This document shows positions 12,251 through 24,866 of a stretch of 64,000 bases of DNA, one piece after another. The translations under genes and the position numbers were made by a program. The notes below the pieces were generated by a model, which saw only the letters and a program-made list of their open reading frames with translations, made no database searches and was not told the DNA's origin. Origin of the DNA: Heterostelium album PN500. Taxonomy: Eukaryota > Evosea > Eumycetozoa > Acytosteliales > Acytosteliaceae. Every line of letters begins with the position of its first letter. The stretch's first letter is position 1. The stretch is from positions 992,001 to 1,056,000 of the forward strand of contig NW_008805064.1 in the NCBI RefSeq assembly GCF_000004825.1, in the 5' to 3' direction.

Positions 12251-13115
12251 TTTGTTATTTTTACTAAGTAATGAAATTGACCATATCTGATTAATACCCA
12301 TTTAGAATATCTATATCATTATTTTCAATTATTAATTATCTTAAAATAATAATATAAATAAATATTTATTTAAAAATTAAAAAAATCAACAAATTTTGAC
12401 CAGGGATAAAAAAGAATTATATCTTTGTAATTCCAATTACCAAAAATCTGAAAACCATTAAACCTTAAGCATTAACAAAAATCAAAGTCTCTTCATCCCG
12501 AGATTAAGAAAAGAATAACAACTTTTAGAATAATCGAAGAGACACCCACCAAATATTTATGACAATGCTGTTTTTTTTCTTGATTGGTAACAAAAGTGTG
12601 ATAGTTTTTTTATTTGCAGCACCATCTTGACATGGTATTAACCAATTTATTTATCCCAATACCAGAGTTTTAATAAAATCTAAAGACTCTTACTATTTTA
12701 TCATTAACATTTTTGTTGAAAATAAAATTTTAAAAGATCAAAAAAAAGAATTTTCAAAATAAAAATTTTATTTAAATAAAAAAAACATAAATTTTGGTTC
12801 GGTTCATCACTCGGTTCTTTAATATTTTTCGCACATAAGATGACCTTTGCCAGATATTTTTTTAAGATCCTCACTTTTAACACACAATTGAGTGTTTTTT
12901 TTTTTAAATGTGATGATTGATTGCTGAGTGCATTGAATTATAACCACATTGTGTTTATTCCTTAACAATCATTCATTCACTTATAAGATTCAAATATCAA
13001 TAAATAACTTATATCTTTATTATAATTAGTTATTTATAAAAATATATTATATCTATATATATATTTATATTATTTTGTTTTTAAAAACAATTTGTAGAAA
13101 TATCATTATAACACA
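12251..13115. other. AT-rich intergenic region
   Basis: No open frame, RNA gene or repeat family was recognised. The last 150 bp (A/T runs, short TA repeats at 13035-13070) presumably contain the promoter of the diaminopimelate epimerase gene. Confidence 0.5.
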
Positions 13116-14574
13116 ATGAAAATGAATCAAATCAACAATGATCATAGTAGTAGTAGTAGTTGTAATGGTAATCATGATTATACAAATATAATATATAGAG
13201 TATCTTTCACCAAGATGCACGGTGCTGGTAATGATTTTGTTTTGTTCAAACGAGAGGATATAAAGAGAACCATTGTTTCAAACAAAGCTAACGGTCACGG
13301 TCATACCAATGGTAATAGCAATGGTAATAACAATGGTAATGGTACTAGCAATGGCAATGGGAACTATTCTTATGTACCGTCATTAGATGAACTCGCCTAT
13401 ATATCTAAATCGATTGCAAACAGAAAGCTGGGTGTAGGATGTGATCAAGTGATCATTGTATCCGATTCACCATCATCGAAATCAGATTACGAAATGTTGA
13501 TATTCAACAACGACGGTAGTCAAGTAAGTCAATCCTTTTTACTATTTTGTTTTATTTTTAACCAATCAAAAACAAACTAACACCCTTTGCTCTTTTTTTT
13601 TTTTTATGTTTTTTAACATGTGTTTAGGCTATGATGTGTGGCAATGGTGTAAGGTGCTTCTCAAAATATATAACAGACAATAGAATACCATCTATCTACA
13701 ATGAAGACGGTAGTATAAATTCAGATAGAGTCTATCACGATCGACCTTCACAGAGAGTACATACACTCTCTGGTATCATCATTACATATCCACAAAAACA
13801 ACAACATCAACATGAAGGAGTAGAAGAAGTAGAAGAGAATGGAAAAGATAATCATAACAATAATCATAATAATAATCTAAACAATAATACTCAACAACAA
13901 CAACAATTAAACAAAATTTTATCATTAACTAAATTTATTAAAGTCAATATGGGAACACCTTATATTTTGAGGACTAACGAAGAGAGATCACAATTGTTGG
14001 TGGTCGACAATCGAAGTGTAATGAACATCAACACCAAGAGCATTCATTTTATGAAAACAATTTATGTTACACCAACAGTGTCATTGCGCTGTGTATTAGT
14101 ATCAATGGGTAATCCTCATTGTGTTATCTTCCTGAAGGACAACCAAGGTTCAATCGCCGACGAGTCGCAGCTAGAATCAATGGACATCTCTTACATCGGT
14201 AGAAAGTTGGAATCCGATGGATTATTTATAGATAGTTGTAATGTTGAATTCGTTTCGGTAAGTAAGAGTATGAAAGGGTAATCAAAATCAAACATTTAAA
14301 TTAACTTTATTTTTTGTGATTAAAGGTTATTGCACAGAATAAATTAAAAGTTAGAGTTTGGGAAAGAGGTGCCGGTGAGACGCTAGCGTGTGGTACCGGT
14401 GCTTGTGCTGTGGCAGTTGCATCTATACTAACAGGAAAGTCGGTAATATCCGAATCGATTTCTGTGGAGATGCCAGGTGGTGAGTTGATCATCGATTGGA
14501 ACAAAGAAGATAACAAAGTTTACAAAACCGGTCCTGCAACAACAGTATATAGTTCCGAAGTTAATATAATATAA
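13116..14574 (+). CDS. dapF: Diaminopimelate epimerase
   Basis: Three exons (13116-13523, 13628-14257, 14326-14574) give 428 residues. DapF interconverts LL- and meso-diaminopimelate, the step before decarboxylation to lysine. Family signatures are all present: [13 protein letters not shown] near the start, [16 protein letters not shown] with the first catalytic Cys (C140), [10 protein letters not shown], and [16 protein letters not shown] with the second catalytic Cys (C368). Both proton-transfer cysteines are therefore retained. The protein is longer than bacterial DapF (about 275 residues) because of an N-terminal extension and Asn/Gly and Gln/His/Asn-rich inserts typical of dictyostelids. 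Introns and inserts show a resident gene, not bacterial contamination. No other lysine-pathway gene lies nearby. Confidence 0.93.
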
Positions 14575-14805
14575 TAACTAACAAACACACACCTATATAT
14601 ATTTATATAAATGGCTCCTTGTGCTAAAAAGAAAACATGTTACAATACAATAGAAAATAAAATAATATTTACTTTTTTATAAATATAAAAATATACAATT
14701 AAGTTGTTGTTCTTTCAAATTTTATTTACATTTTATCTTTATTTATTTATATATATTATTATTAATATACTTTCTTTCTTAATTGTATTATTATTATTAT
14801 TTTGA

Positions 14806-15634
14806 TTATTTTGATGTTTTATCTTTTAAGTTTGTTATCCACTTTTCTTCAGGTACAAGATGTGACCACATTGGTCTATAATCAATCTTTATATTCTTCA
14901 TACATTCTCTTATTACATCGGCATGATCTAAATTAGTATATTATATTGATAAATAATGTGTTAGAGATACATTCTGTTTTGATAAAGTAACAAACAAAAC
15001 ATACCAGGTGGGATTAGTTTATCTTTACTTAAAACCAAATGTCCTTTTTCATTTCTTTCACAATATTCTATTGGTTTATCTTTATTATTATCCTCTACCT
15101 TATTATTGTTGCTATTGTTATTATTATTGTTATTGTTATTATCTGTTGTTGAAAAAGGATCATCTTTATTACTTGGGAAATAATCGACATCGCTAAATAA
15201 AAGATTGTTTGTGTTTACTTTGAGATCGCTGAATCCACCGTCGTCATTGCCAAACTGATTGGTATCATGAAAATCATTTGAATGTGATGTGAAATCTGTA
15301 AACTCTTCATTGAGGAATTGATTATTCAATTCGATTTGTCTTCTAATCTCTTCTTCTCTGGATCTAGCTGCTGTTTCATAGTGTTGATCATCGTTATTAT
15401 CATCATCCACTTCAGATGCTGCATCATCATGATCCGGTATCAATTGAAATCCTGTATAATCAGCTTAAAATATAAATATTTAGATAACCGTTAGTTTCAT
15501 ATATCTTATTAAATATAATCCTTTTTAAACATAAAAACTAACTACATACTTGGTTCACTTGTATCACTATCATTATCTTCATATTCATTATTATTGTTAT
15601 TATTATTGTTTGTAGATTTCTCTTTTACAACCAT
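14806..15634 (-). CDS. Acidic protein, possibly MEA1-like
   Basis: Three exons read from the minus strand: start ATG at 15634, donor before 15549, acceptor near 15466, donor near 15007, acceptor near 14929 and stop at 14806. The N-terminal part is strongly acidic and Asn-rich (MVVKEKSTNNNN..., then HDDAASEVDDDNNDDQ). The short C-terminal exon encodes a conserved-looking tail, DHADVIRECMKNIKIDY followed by RPMWSHLVPEEKW. That tail, together with a preceding YTGFQLIP segment, resembles the layout of the male-enhanced antigen 1 (MEA1) family, whose molecular role is poorly known. This match is from memory of the family pattern and is weak. No signal peptide, membrane segment or catalytic motif is visible. 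Confidence 0.6.
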
Positions 15635-15980
15635 TGTATTGCTTATAGTATATTTATATTAATGTATAAAAAGTTAGTTCAAGTAAATTTCTAATGTTTA
15701 ATATTAATTTTCTAAAATGAAAGTTCACTAGTTTTTTTTTTTTTTTTAATCTATTAAGACTAAGTTTAACAACTTGTTGTTGTTCTAGAACTATGATTAA
15801 TTATTGTTAAAGATTCGCAAACTATATTAAACATGAACATGAAATTTAATAAAATACAAATATATATTTTATTATTATACAATAGATCCCATATAAAGAT
15901 AAATATATTAATTATTACAATTGTGTTATGTTGTGTGTTGGTACTATTATTATTATTCGTTGTTTATAAACATAAAGTTA
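15635..15980. other. Short intergenic region
   Basis: AT-rich spacer upstream of the acidic-protein gene and downstream of VPS50, both on the minus strand. It contains a poly-T tract at 15731-15748. No gene is supported. Confidence 0.5.
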
Positions 15981-18900
15981 TTATTGTCTTGATTGTTCTA
16001 ATTTCCTTTGTTTTTCTAAATCATCAAGGTCGGAAAGTAATTTTTGTTTCTGTGGTTTCTTGAGGTGATTGGCAACATTGACGATACCGATGACCTGTTT
16101 GATGGTGAATTCAGATTCTCTTGCCAGGTTCAAGATGTCATTCTCCGGTAGGAAGTAAGCTTTAATGTATTTGTCGACGTGTTGAATGTGTGGAATTGGT
16201 TTCATCGTTGTCAGTAGTTCGAGGTTGCCCTGAAGGTTCTTTAGATCCATCGTCATCAGAGTACGACCGTGGTTATTACACTTTTTGATCTTTGAATACG
16301 CATCTATCAGTGAATCCATCAAGAACGTAATCGTATTGACCCAGAGCAAATTCGTAACCTTTTGTGTTAGCGATCCACTACGCTTTGAGATTTCATTCAA
16401 ATGTCCAGAGAATCCATGGAATATAATCGATATCTGTTTTACATAGGGACTTGGATCGGGTGGTGCATCTTTTAATTCCCATCTCATACTTGAAATCGAT
16501 ACATTTAATTGATCGAACTACAAATCAATCATGATTATAGTTAGCTAATTATTCTCTGTTTAATTATATTTAACTATGTAGTAGTTGTAGTTATAACTTA
16601 CGTTTAATATTTGTGAAGCAATGTTTTTATAGCAAACATTTCTTAGTGCACTTACAACACTAACTGTATCCGAATAGAATATCGATATAGATTGTTTCTT
16701 TTCCTCTGGAATTAGATTCTTTAAATAATAATAGTTAATAACTAGATTTGTTGAATTTGATATAGATTATCGCGATTACATTACCATTACGAGTGGACTG
16801 GCTTGCATGATTGCATCTACTAAGAACATCATTGATTCCAAACCGATGACACGATACTCTAAACCATAGAGTGTCTTTGGGTTTGTCAGATCTACCAATT
16901 CCGATACTTTCGGTAATACCCATTGGATAGAAATGGCATCGTCGTTATTGCTTTCTTTTTGAAGTGCAAGTGTAGGTGGTGATTTACTGTTATCCGATGA
17001 AACACGTAGTGAAATAGGTGATGATGTAAGTTTAGATTGGAATAGATGTGTTGTCGATAGTAATGATGATGTATTGGTAGTTGGTACTCCAACAAACTTG
17101 GCTTTCAATCGTTGCATTGTTTTCTTTAAAATTGGACTCACTAAAATTATAATGTTAATAGTTAGTTATTTAACATGTTAAATAAAGAATGAAGTATAAC
17201 AATATTATTATTATCTTACCATTTGATATCTCAGCATTATCAAAAACATCGGAATTTGTACATTCACCAAAGAATGTAAACACCGTGTAGACATAGTATT
17301 CCAGTAGTTGTGAGATGGCTGTGAAGATTGGATAGGAGAGTTGCTTGAGGATCTTCATCATCTGTAGGTACTTTCCGATGAGACGAATAACATTGATGGT
17401 TGTCGATGATAACAGCGGTGAGTTTGTGTTGCTGAGATCTCCGTTCTGGTCGGCGGCACTTCCGTTTCGACTGCTATTCTTTAGGTTATCACCGGCAGCC
17501 TCTGATAGTGTCTTTCTTCCCTCCGTAACATGGAATGGATTGCCATCTACTTTGTAACGTTCGAAATAAGCTGATCTATGTACTTCGGGATCTAAATTAA
17601 TGGTATTCTCTGCATTCATAATTAAAAACGGTGAAATCAACGGTGTTGTCGCTGCTGCTTGTTTACCACTACTACCGTCGGCTGTAGCGGTATCGCCAAT
17701 CAAAGCTTTCATCGAATTAATTACACTTCCAAACTCTGCTATATTCATAACGGTAAAGTCATTCGGTAGCGGAACCTTGTGCCACATTTCATTCTCCAAC
17801 ATAATCCTAAGATCCTCTATTCTCTGCTTGTGGAAATGTTCAAAGTATGCAAACGATTGCTCCTTAATCGTAGTCTTTAACAAATTAGAATCCTCTGTAG
17901 AATTTAAAAACTCATGTCCAACCTCTATAAACTGATTCGTAGATTCTAAAACCTTTAAGAATTCTTCTATCTATTTATATATATAAACATAGTTTAGTTT
18001 AGCAAAGATTAGTTTCATTTGTATTCAATTCAATTGATTTAATAGTTAACTATTTACCTTAAAAGAAGGACTACATGATCCTAATAGCAGTTTAACTTGT
18101 TTCTGTATTGTATTCCACATATTCTTTTTAAAGTTGAACAACAACTTGTGTATATCGATATAAAAATCTTTATCTGGAGAATCAGGATTCTTACTAAAAA
18201 AGTAGTAATGTAATAATAATAATTAGTAAATAAACATATTAATTTGAAAAAGTGTTAATCTATTTAAACACTTACTGTAATGTATCTAATATCCACATTC
18301 TCATTTGATAGTGTGATGACATCAAGTCAGATAGATGTTCGAGAATACCTAATAATACATTTACATATTGATCTTCTTTTACACATCTACACATATCTGC
18401 AAACATCATACTAAAATAATAAATAAACAAATAAAGATTTAGTTAATTTTCTTCTTTTGTTGTAGTTTATAGATACGTTACGTTTTAAATTCTTCAGGAT
18501 TTGCAGTGGTATTGTAAAGATGTGTTTTCAATATCCTCTTTGTATGATCATCTATGTTTGTTATGAAATTCTGGAATATCTTATCTTTTAATCGTTGTTT
18601 CTGTTTGAGATGAATGTATCCATGTATAACACTCTCGAAAGTATCTTCATTAAACATATGACATATCTCTGTGAATGATGAATCTATCTTGTCTAAAATC
18701 AATTGTGTAGATGACTATAATTATAATAATAATTATTATATATAAGTATATATCTTTTATAATTGTATTATTATTAATAACTATTGAATGACTGTTGTAA
18801 TAATTACCTCAAAACCAGCAGTTATATTAGATATACATTCATAGTGAGTGGATGATATTATCATATTGGAGATATTGGATGCCAATTGAATTGCATTTGG

Positions 18901-19798
18901 AAAGTCGTGTTGATTCAATAGCCGATCGATCTTTCTTCCTGCTTCGTTGATATCTCTGATTCTCTCCAACTCTCTCAGGATGTATTGATAGATCTGTTTC
19001 TTTCTGTGTTTCTGCAGCAGAATGAATCCAAATGCAGTCAAACTCTTTTGTACTTCATCGAGATATGTCTTACCAGACTTACACATCACCGCAGAGTGTG
19101 TAAGATCCTGTTCAATCTCATAAACCTGTGACATTCCTTCAACTATTATTCACATAAAATAAACAAAACAAACAATTAGTTGATATGATATGATATTTAC
19201 TAAAATGAGAACAATATTTGGTTATGTTAACATACCAAAACCATTATAGCTTTTCATAATCAAGTTATTGAATCTCGAGTCAACTGCTTCGTGATATCCA
19301 TAGATCTTTACCGATAGTTGATCTATCATATCGATACCTCCGTCCGCACCGATGGAATCCAATAGACTTCCGACATTGAAATCATCTGTGAAATACTCTT
19401 TATCTATACTTTCAATGATTCTTGATTCTTTACTCAACTAATTAATTAGTTGTTTTAAAAATTAGATAGTTAGTTTAGTAACAACAATAATAAACTTGTA
19501 CAGATAGATATTAGTAGTAGATTCATAGAGAATCTACATTAATGAATGTTGTTCTTACTTCTTCTGGTGTTTTCTCAGATAGATATGTTTTATTTGGTTT
19601 ACGAGCAGCCAACAGTTGAGTTACCGATGAATGTGTATTGAGATTCGATGTTATCGCAAAGAGATCTACTTCACTCTCATTCTTTCTCAGATTGTTACTG
19701 CTACCATGATTACTGTGCAATCCACTACCACTACTTCCTAGACTACCACTACTACTTCCTCTACTTAAATTGTTATTATTATTGTTATTGTTATCCAT
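15981..19798 (-). CDS. vps50: VPS50/syndetin (CCDC132), EARP complex subunit
   Basis: Multi-exon minus-strand gene. It starts at 19798 with an Asn/Ser/Gly-rich head (MDNNNNNNNNLSRGSSSGS) and ends at 15981. The N-terminal part carries the VPS54/VPS50-type coiled region (VYEIEQDLTHSAVMCKSGK, then LLNQHDFPNAIQLASN). The C-terminal exon closely follows the syndetin C-terminus: LNEISKRSG, VTNLLWVNTI, IKKCNNHGRTLM, MKPIPHIQHVDKYIKAYFL and KQKLLSDLDDLEK. Syndetin replaces VPS54 in the EARP tether, which returns endocytosed cargo from recycling endosomes to the surface. It acts with VPS51, VPS52 and VPS53 at endosome membranes. About ten introns, all short and AT-rich, separate the coding blocks; I did not fix every middle exon. 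No frame break was noticed. Confidence 0.88.
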
Positions 19799-20182
19799 TT
19801 TATATAATATCTATATAAAATGCAAAACAATTATAATCTCATAATAGATATTAATTAAAAATAAAAACAGTGAAATTCTTCCATGACACAACAGGTTCAC
19901 CAACTTTTTCCTTTTGCAAAAAAAAAATTTTGGAAATTGTTAGTTTTGTTTTTCCAAATGAGGAATCAATGATTGACAAACACAAATAATAATTACATTA
20001 GTTGTGGTTGTAGTTAAGTTAAATGAATAACTTATTGATATAAGTTATAGTTTAAATATATACAAAAATTAATTTTTGTTTTTTTTTTTTTATTATTTAT
20101 TATATACAAAGTAAAGATAGTATTAAAGTTTTTAAAACTAACTACTGGATGACTATACAGGATCTACAATTTTTTAGGCTTG
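19799..20182. other. Intergenic spacer
   Basis: AT-rich DNA between the VPS50 start and the 3' end of the exonuclease-fold gene. It must contain the VPS50 promoter. No repeat or RNA gene was recognised. Confidence 0.5.
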
Positions 20183-22080
20183 TCAATCATCTTCAATGTA
20201 GTCAATAAGATGATCACCCTCTTCGAATCTAAGTTGGAAATCAACTTTATCACTCTCTAGCACATAGTAGAGTGTTTTGGCGCAATGTGCCTTCTGTGCG
20301 TAGTGCTGAATCTTTTTATCGGTGAAAAGCGATGATAGACTTGTAGAGTATCGATGAACTTCACTCTTTGGAATCTATTTATATTAAAATTTTAGTTTAG
20401 TTGTTGGATTGATATTAAATTAGTTTAAACAATCATTGATTGATTTACCTTTTGCTTTAAGAATAATCCCGCAACCGATCTCAATGTTTTAGGTTTACTT
20501 CTCATAACAATCGGTGTCTTTGATAGATCGTCATAGGCATTCAATTTGACATTGAATTGTTTCTCGAATTTTGTTGATTCCATCTTATGATTGTAACCTA
20601 CTTTTACAATTGTCTATTTATAGATAATTTATATATATTAATATAAAATCATTTAAAAAGATAATTGTATTATTATATTAATTATATTTTTACTTACCCT
20701 TGATGATATTATTTGCTCCAAGATCGGAGGTAAACATCCAATGGACTCTAGATTATAGACAACACAATTGTCATCGTTACAAAGAGTGAGAACATAGAAT
20801 GTTTGTTCATCGGATGTAATATTCTTATGATACCAATCGAAATCCATTCCCTTTTTTAAAGCAATATTAGATAAGATATTATTAATAAATAATATTAAAA
20901 CATGTAATAATTTACTTACTAGTTCAATTTTACTTAATAACTGTATATCCATTGGTTTTTCACCATCAAGTAATAACTCGATTGTTTTACTCTCAACCTC
21001 TTTCTCATTGGTTATAACGGTTATATTCTTTGGAACTGGATATTCTGGTAACTAAAATTAAATATCAAAATATTAATAAATTGTTATTTAACCTTTCAAT
21101 GTTATAATATACTTACAGATTCAATAGAATCATGGGTTATTGTATAAAGTGGATCTAATGATTTCTTTATTAAAGTAGATTTAATTTTGTTGGTTGGTGG
21201 AGTGTATTCATTCCATTGTTGCATAAATTGGTCTGCTTGGTATGCCTTTACAGCTGTCGAGAAATTAATGAAAATTATATTTGGAAATGATGATCTAAAT
21301 TGAAATTAATTAGTTTTAGTTTGAAAATTAATAGGATCTATAATAATCTTACTCTGTCATTTTCACTAATATTTTTGAGCCTTGAATTATTTCCTTTGGA
21401 AGAATACCCTCAATTAATTCAACTAAATACTAAAGAATTAATATTTAGATTAGATATAAATTATAATAATATGGATTTGTTAATTTTTTAATTACATTGG
21501 ATTTATGTGTTTCAAATTTCACACAATTTTGAGCCTCCTCACCTTTCTTCATTGGTAATGTAAAGAGTCTTGGCTGGTGATACTGACTGTTCATATCTCT
21601 AAGTAGTTGGATATCCTCTTTGATTGTGTGGTGGTGACCATTTTGTTGTTTGAATGGCGATTTCCATTCCTTGAGAATGGTGAAATCGTGTAGATCATCC
21701 CACGAGGAATCTACCTGATTCCTCGCGTGTGAGCTCGATGTCCTCAAACCAATAAGGTTTGGATTGGATGAAGTATGATAACCCTGTTTTAAAACTAATT
21801 TATGAAAAGGGTCATATTTTTCTGTTTGGAAATGGTATGGTGGTTTTTGTTGGTGTTGAGAAATGGGTATTGTGGTGGTTGTTTTCGAAAATTGGTAATG
21901 TGGTTTTGGCGTTGGCGATGACAGATCATTTATTTTATGATTGGATAAATGATAGTCATAGTTTGAGAGTGAGTGACAGGTGGTCGATGGAGACACCCTG
22001 AAAATCGGTGCCAAAAGTGGTGTTATTGTTTGATGTTGATGGAGTGATATTCCATTAAATAGCTTTAAAATATTATTCAT
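20183..22080 (-). CDS. Protein with degenerate 3'-5' exonuclease (WRN-exo-like) domain
   Basis: Seven exons (22080-21496, 21429-21353, 21294-21117, 21051-20920, 20850-20698, 20613-20449, 20374-20183) give 493 residues. The first about 190 residues are His/Ser/Thr/Pro-rich and could include a mitochondrial targeting peptide. The C-terminal 170 residues align in order with the DnaQ-like exonuclease domain of the WRN family: GMDFDWYHK, VLTLCNDDNCVVYNLESIG, VKVGYNHK, LRSVAGLFLKQK and a final KIQHYAQKAHCAKTLYYVL. The metal-binding residues look changed. The first motif is D-F-D instead of D-x-E. The middle Asp is not found where expected. The last motif has YAQKAH where YAxxDA is usual. I therefore infer a structural or nucleic-acid-binding role instead of nuclease activity. 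Confidence 0.65.
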
Positions 22081-23799
22081 TTATATTGTTTTATCACTTT
22101 GTAATGTAGAGTGTGAGTGTGTCGTTATCTAATTTATAAATTTGACATAATGTAATCTTACAAAATAGAAGATTTACAATTAAAGTCAAAAATTATTAAA
22201 TTATTAAATTAAATTAAATTGTTTTGTTTTGTTTTATTTTAAGGTTATCTTAATTTAATGAATAAATATATTTAGAAATTAAAAAAGTGTTTTTACTTGA
22301 ACACTTTAGAAATAAAAACATTATATATAGATTTATATATAAATTATTTTATAAAACCGAATTAATATTATTTATTTATTTGTTTTTTAATAATATTTTT
22401 TCTTTTTACTTATATATTTATTGTTTTTTAGATTATTTTAGATTTTTTATTTAAAAACAAAAAAAGAATAACAAATACGGACTTTGTTTTTAAACTTTTT
22501 TAAAAGCTTTCTTTGGGATAATATTATTATTTAGGTAATCAAAAAGAAAACAAATTTAATTGTTAAAAATAAAAATCGGAATTTAAATTATTACTACCTT
22601 TTTATTTGCAAAAAAGCATTTGGCCATTTGTTGTTATGCATTTTGTGAACTTACCTTCCTCATCAGGTATCAGTGTGTTTTTGAGTTTTTTTTTATTTTT
22701 CAATGAACAACAACATTAAATGTTTACTTTTTTCATTGAATGAATTGAATTGTGGTGGGGGTGGTAGGGTCACCTGTTTCAATATTCGAGTCTTTTTTCA
22801 AACAAACTAAAAAAACACATTTTTCACCAGGTTGGCTAAAACCAATAAAAATTAATCCTTTTTTAGGTAACAAGGTGAAGGGAAGGAGAGAGAAATTTGA
22901 TTTTAAAATCAAAATAAATATTGATGTTTTGTTGGTTATTGATTGATGAAATATCGATTATTTAGTTAAAAATTTGAATATATTAGTTAACATTCGTGTG
23001 TGGTCAAATGACCAACTTATCTTCTTATTATAGGGATTTACTATTTTAAAATACTTTTAGTTTTAGTATTTATGAAAACCACCAAAACAACATGCAAAGG
23101 TAAAATCTCTACAACCCTGAAAGGAAATAACTTGTGAAAATGGTAAAGAAGAGGCCCTCTTTAACTTGTTAAACTAATTTCTTATATTATAACCATTATC
23201 ATTAAATAAAAAGATACATAAAAAATAATATTATTGAATTTGTATTTCTAAAGTTTTTGAGTTATAATTTATATTATAATTATTATTATCCTATTGTATT
23301 GTAGTTACTAAATAATCTACATTATCTTTCCTTTTTTTTAAATCATCCGTGAAAAATAATATGCAAATTTAAAAAATAGATAAACAACAACTTTATATCT
23401 TAAGATAGATGTTCAACTCTTCACATAAAATAATGTATTGATGGTCTATAATAATCACATTATCAATTGTGATATAATTGAGTTTAGAAAATGTGATTTG
23501 CTTTGAGAATCTAACAACATCTTTCTTTCTTTTCTTCTTTACTTTACATATTCTTGCAATAATGAAAAAATAAAATAAAATAAACAACTAAAACAAATTT
23601 AAAAAAAATAGTTTGATTGGTATGTTGTTGAATAAGTGCTATGATGGTGACAGAGTTGCATAGCAAGAATTATTTTTAATTTTTTTTTATTTTGTTTTTT
23701 TTTAAAAAATCGATACTTTTTTTTTTTTATACATATATATCCCATTAGTAATTTTATATATAATATACTTAATTTATAATAACAACTACACAGCAAACC
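22081..23799. other. 1.7-kb AT-rich region between divergent genes
   Basis: Contains the promoters of the exonuclease-fold gene (left, minus) and NXT1 (right, plus). Two islands are less AT-extreme: 22740-22880 and 23040-23160. On the minus strand, 23395-23585 is open and encodes a Lys/Ile-rich peptide ending EELNIYLKI. It could be an exon of a small gene, but I found neither a convincing start nor a partner exon. Confidence 0.35.
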
Positions 23800-23959
23800 A
23801 TGTTTAATATAACTTCAACAACCTCAACCAATGGAAAAGATAAAGATAAAGAAGAAGCCAACTTTAAGAAGCAAATGGATAATGTCTATTTAACAAGTCA
23901 AACTGCTGAAGCTTTTGTAAAGGTATGATAATATGAATTGATATTATATTTATAGTTTG

Positions 23960-23990
<31 letters not shown>

Positions 23991-24653
23991 ACAAATCAAA
24001 TTTGTAATAGTTCATTATTAACTAACTTTTTAAATAAATAAGGACAATTATTACAACTTTTTAGATAATGATAGATCGGTATGAATAGCACTAACTAGTC
24101 AATAATAATAATAACAATTAATAATCATAATAACAATAATAATAAAAGTAAATCAACTAACATTGTTTAACAATAATAATAATAATAATAATAATCATAT
24201 AACTATAATGATACCTAAAAAAATCACTATAATTAGAAATTATTAAGATTATATAAAGAAAATAGTATGGTCTTGTGGAATGGTACAGAACTGAGAGGTT
24301 TAGAAAAGATTGAAGGTTTATATAGAGAATTACCTCCAACCGTTCATAAAGTAGAGTGTTACGACGCTCAATATATATTAGGTATGAAAATGAAAGATGA
24401 TTAATCAAAGCAAAAGCAATTATAACAACAGAAATTGGTTGGTTGAAAAGATGTTTATTAACATTAATTTAACATTCAAATAGGTACAAATCAACAAGTT
24501 ACATCAATGATGATTACAGTTTCTGGCAAAGTTACATTGGCTGGTCAGGTTACACATCAATTTCAACAAACTTTAGTTCTGACTAAAGATCCTGTGAATC
24601 AAAACTTTTATTTAGGAAATGACTGCATGCGTTTGACTTCTACTTGCACATAA
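23800..24653 (+). CDS. nxt1: NTF2-related mRNA export protein (NXT1/p15)
   Basis: Four exons (23800-23922, 24043-24078, 24237-24381, 24484-24653) give 157 residues. The protein has one NTF2-like fold: FKKQMDNVYLTSQTAEAFVK, a short YYNFLDNDRS exon, LYKENSMVLWNGTELRGLE, and the strand-rich tail TSMMITVSGKVTLAGQVTH with NFYLGNDCMRLTS. This order and the VLWNG and NDC(M/F)R motifs identify p15/NXT, the partner of NXF1/TAP. The heterodimer carries mRNA through nuclear pores. Ran-binding NTF2 proper lacks this ending. The N-terminus has an extra hydrophilic Lys/Asp stretch. Length fits the family (about 140 residues). The second exon is only 36 nt long. Confidence 0.85.
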
Positions 24654-24866
24654 ATAGACAACAACAAAACAAGTAAATTAAGAATCAAAAACAAAACGAA
24701 ACAGATATAAAAGATAAATAAATCACTTTAAATCATCGAATAATCGATGACCAACGTACAACAACCAATCTTCTTTGAATTCTATATACATATTTTATTT
24801 AAATCTAATGATTATCTCTTTTTTTGTTGGTTTTTTTTTCTTTATATATTGATATTATTATTATTA
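24654..24866. other. Convergent 3' spacer
   Basis: Short AT-rich spacer between the 3' ends of NXT1 and the MINDY gene. It would hold both polyadenylation regions. Nothing else is seen. Confidence 0.4.

Noticed and set aside
15008-15196. Plus-strand open frame opposite the acidic-protein gene
   Set aside because: Mirror image of the Asn/Asp codons on the minus strand; composition (Tyr/Cys-rich) is typical of a shadow.
24180-24200. AAT/TA microsatellites and A/T homopolymers as functional repeats or CRISPR-like arrays
   Set aside because: Simple sequence repeats are everywhere in dictyostelid DNA; no regular spacer structure exists.
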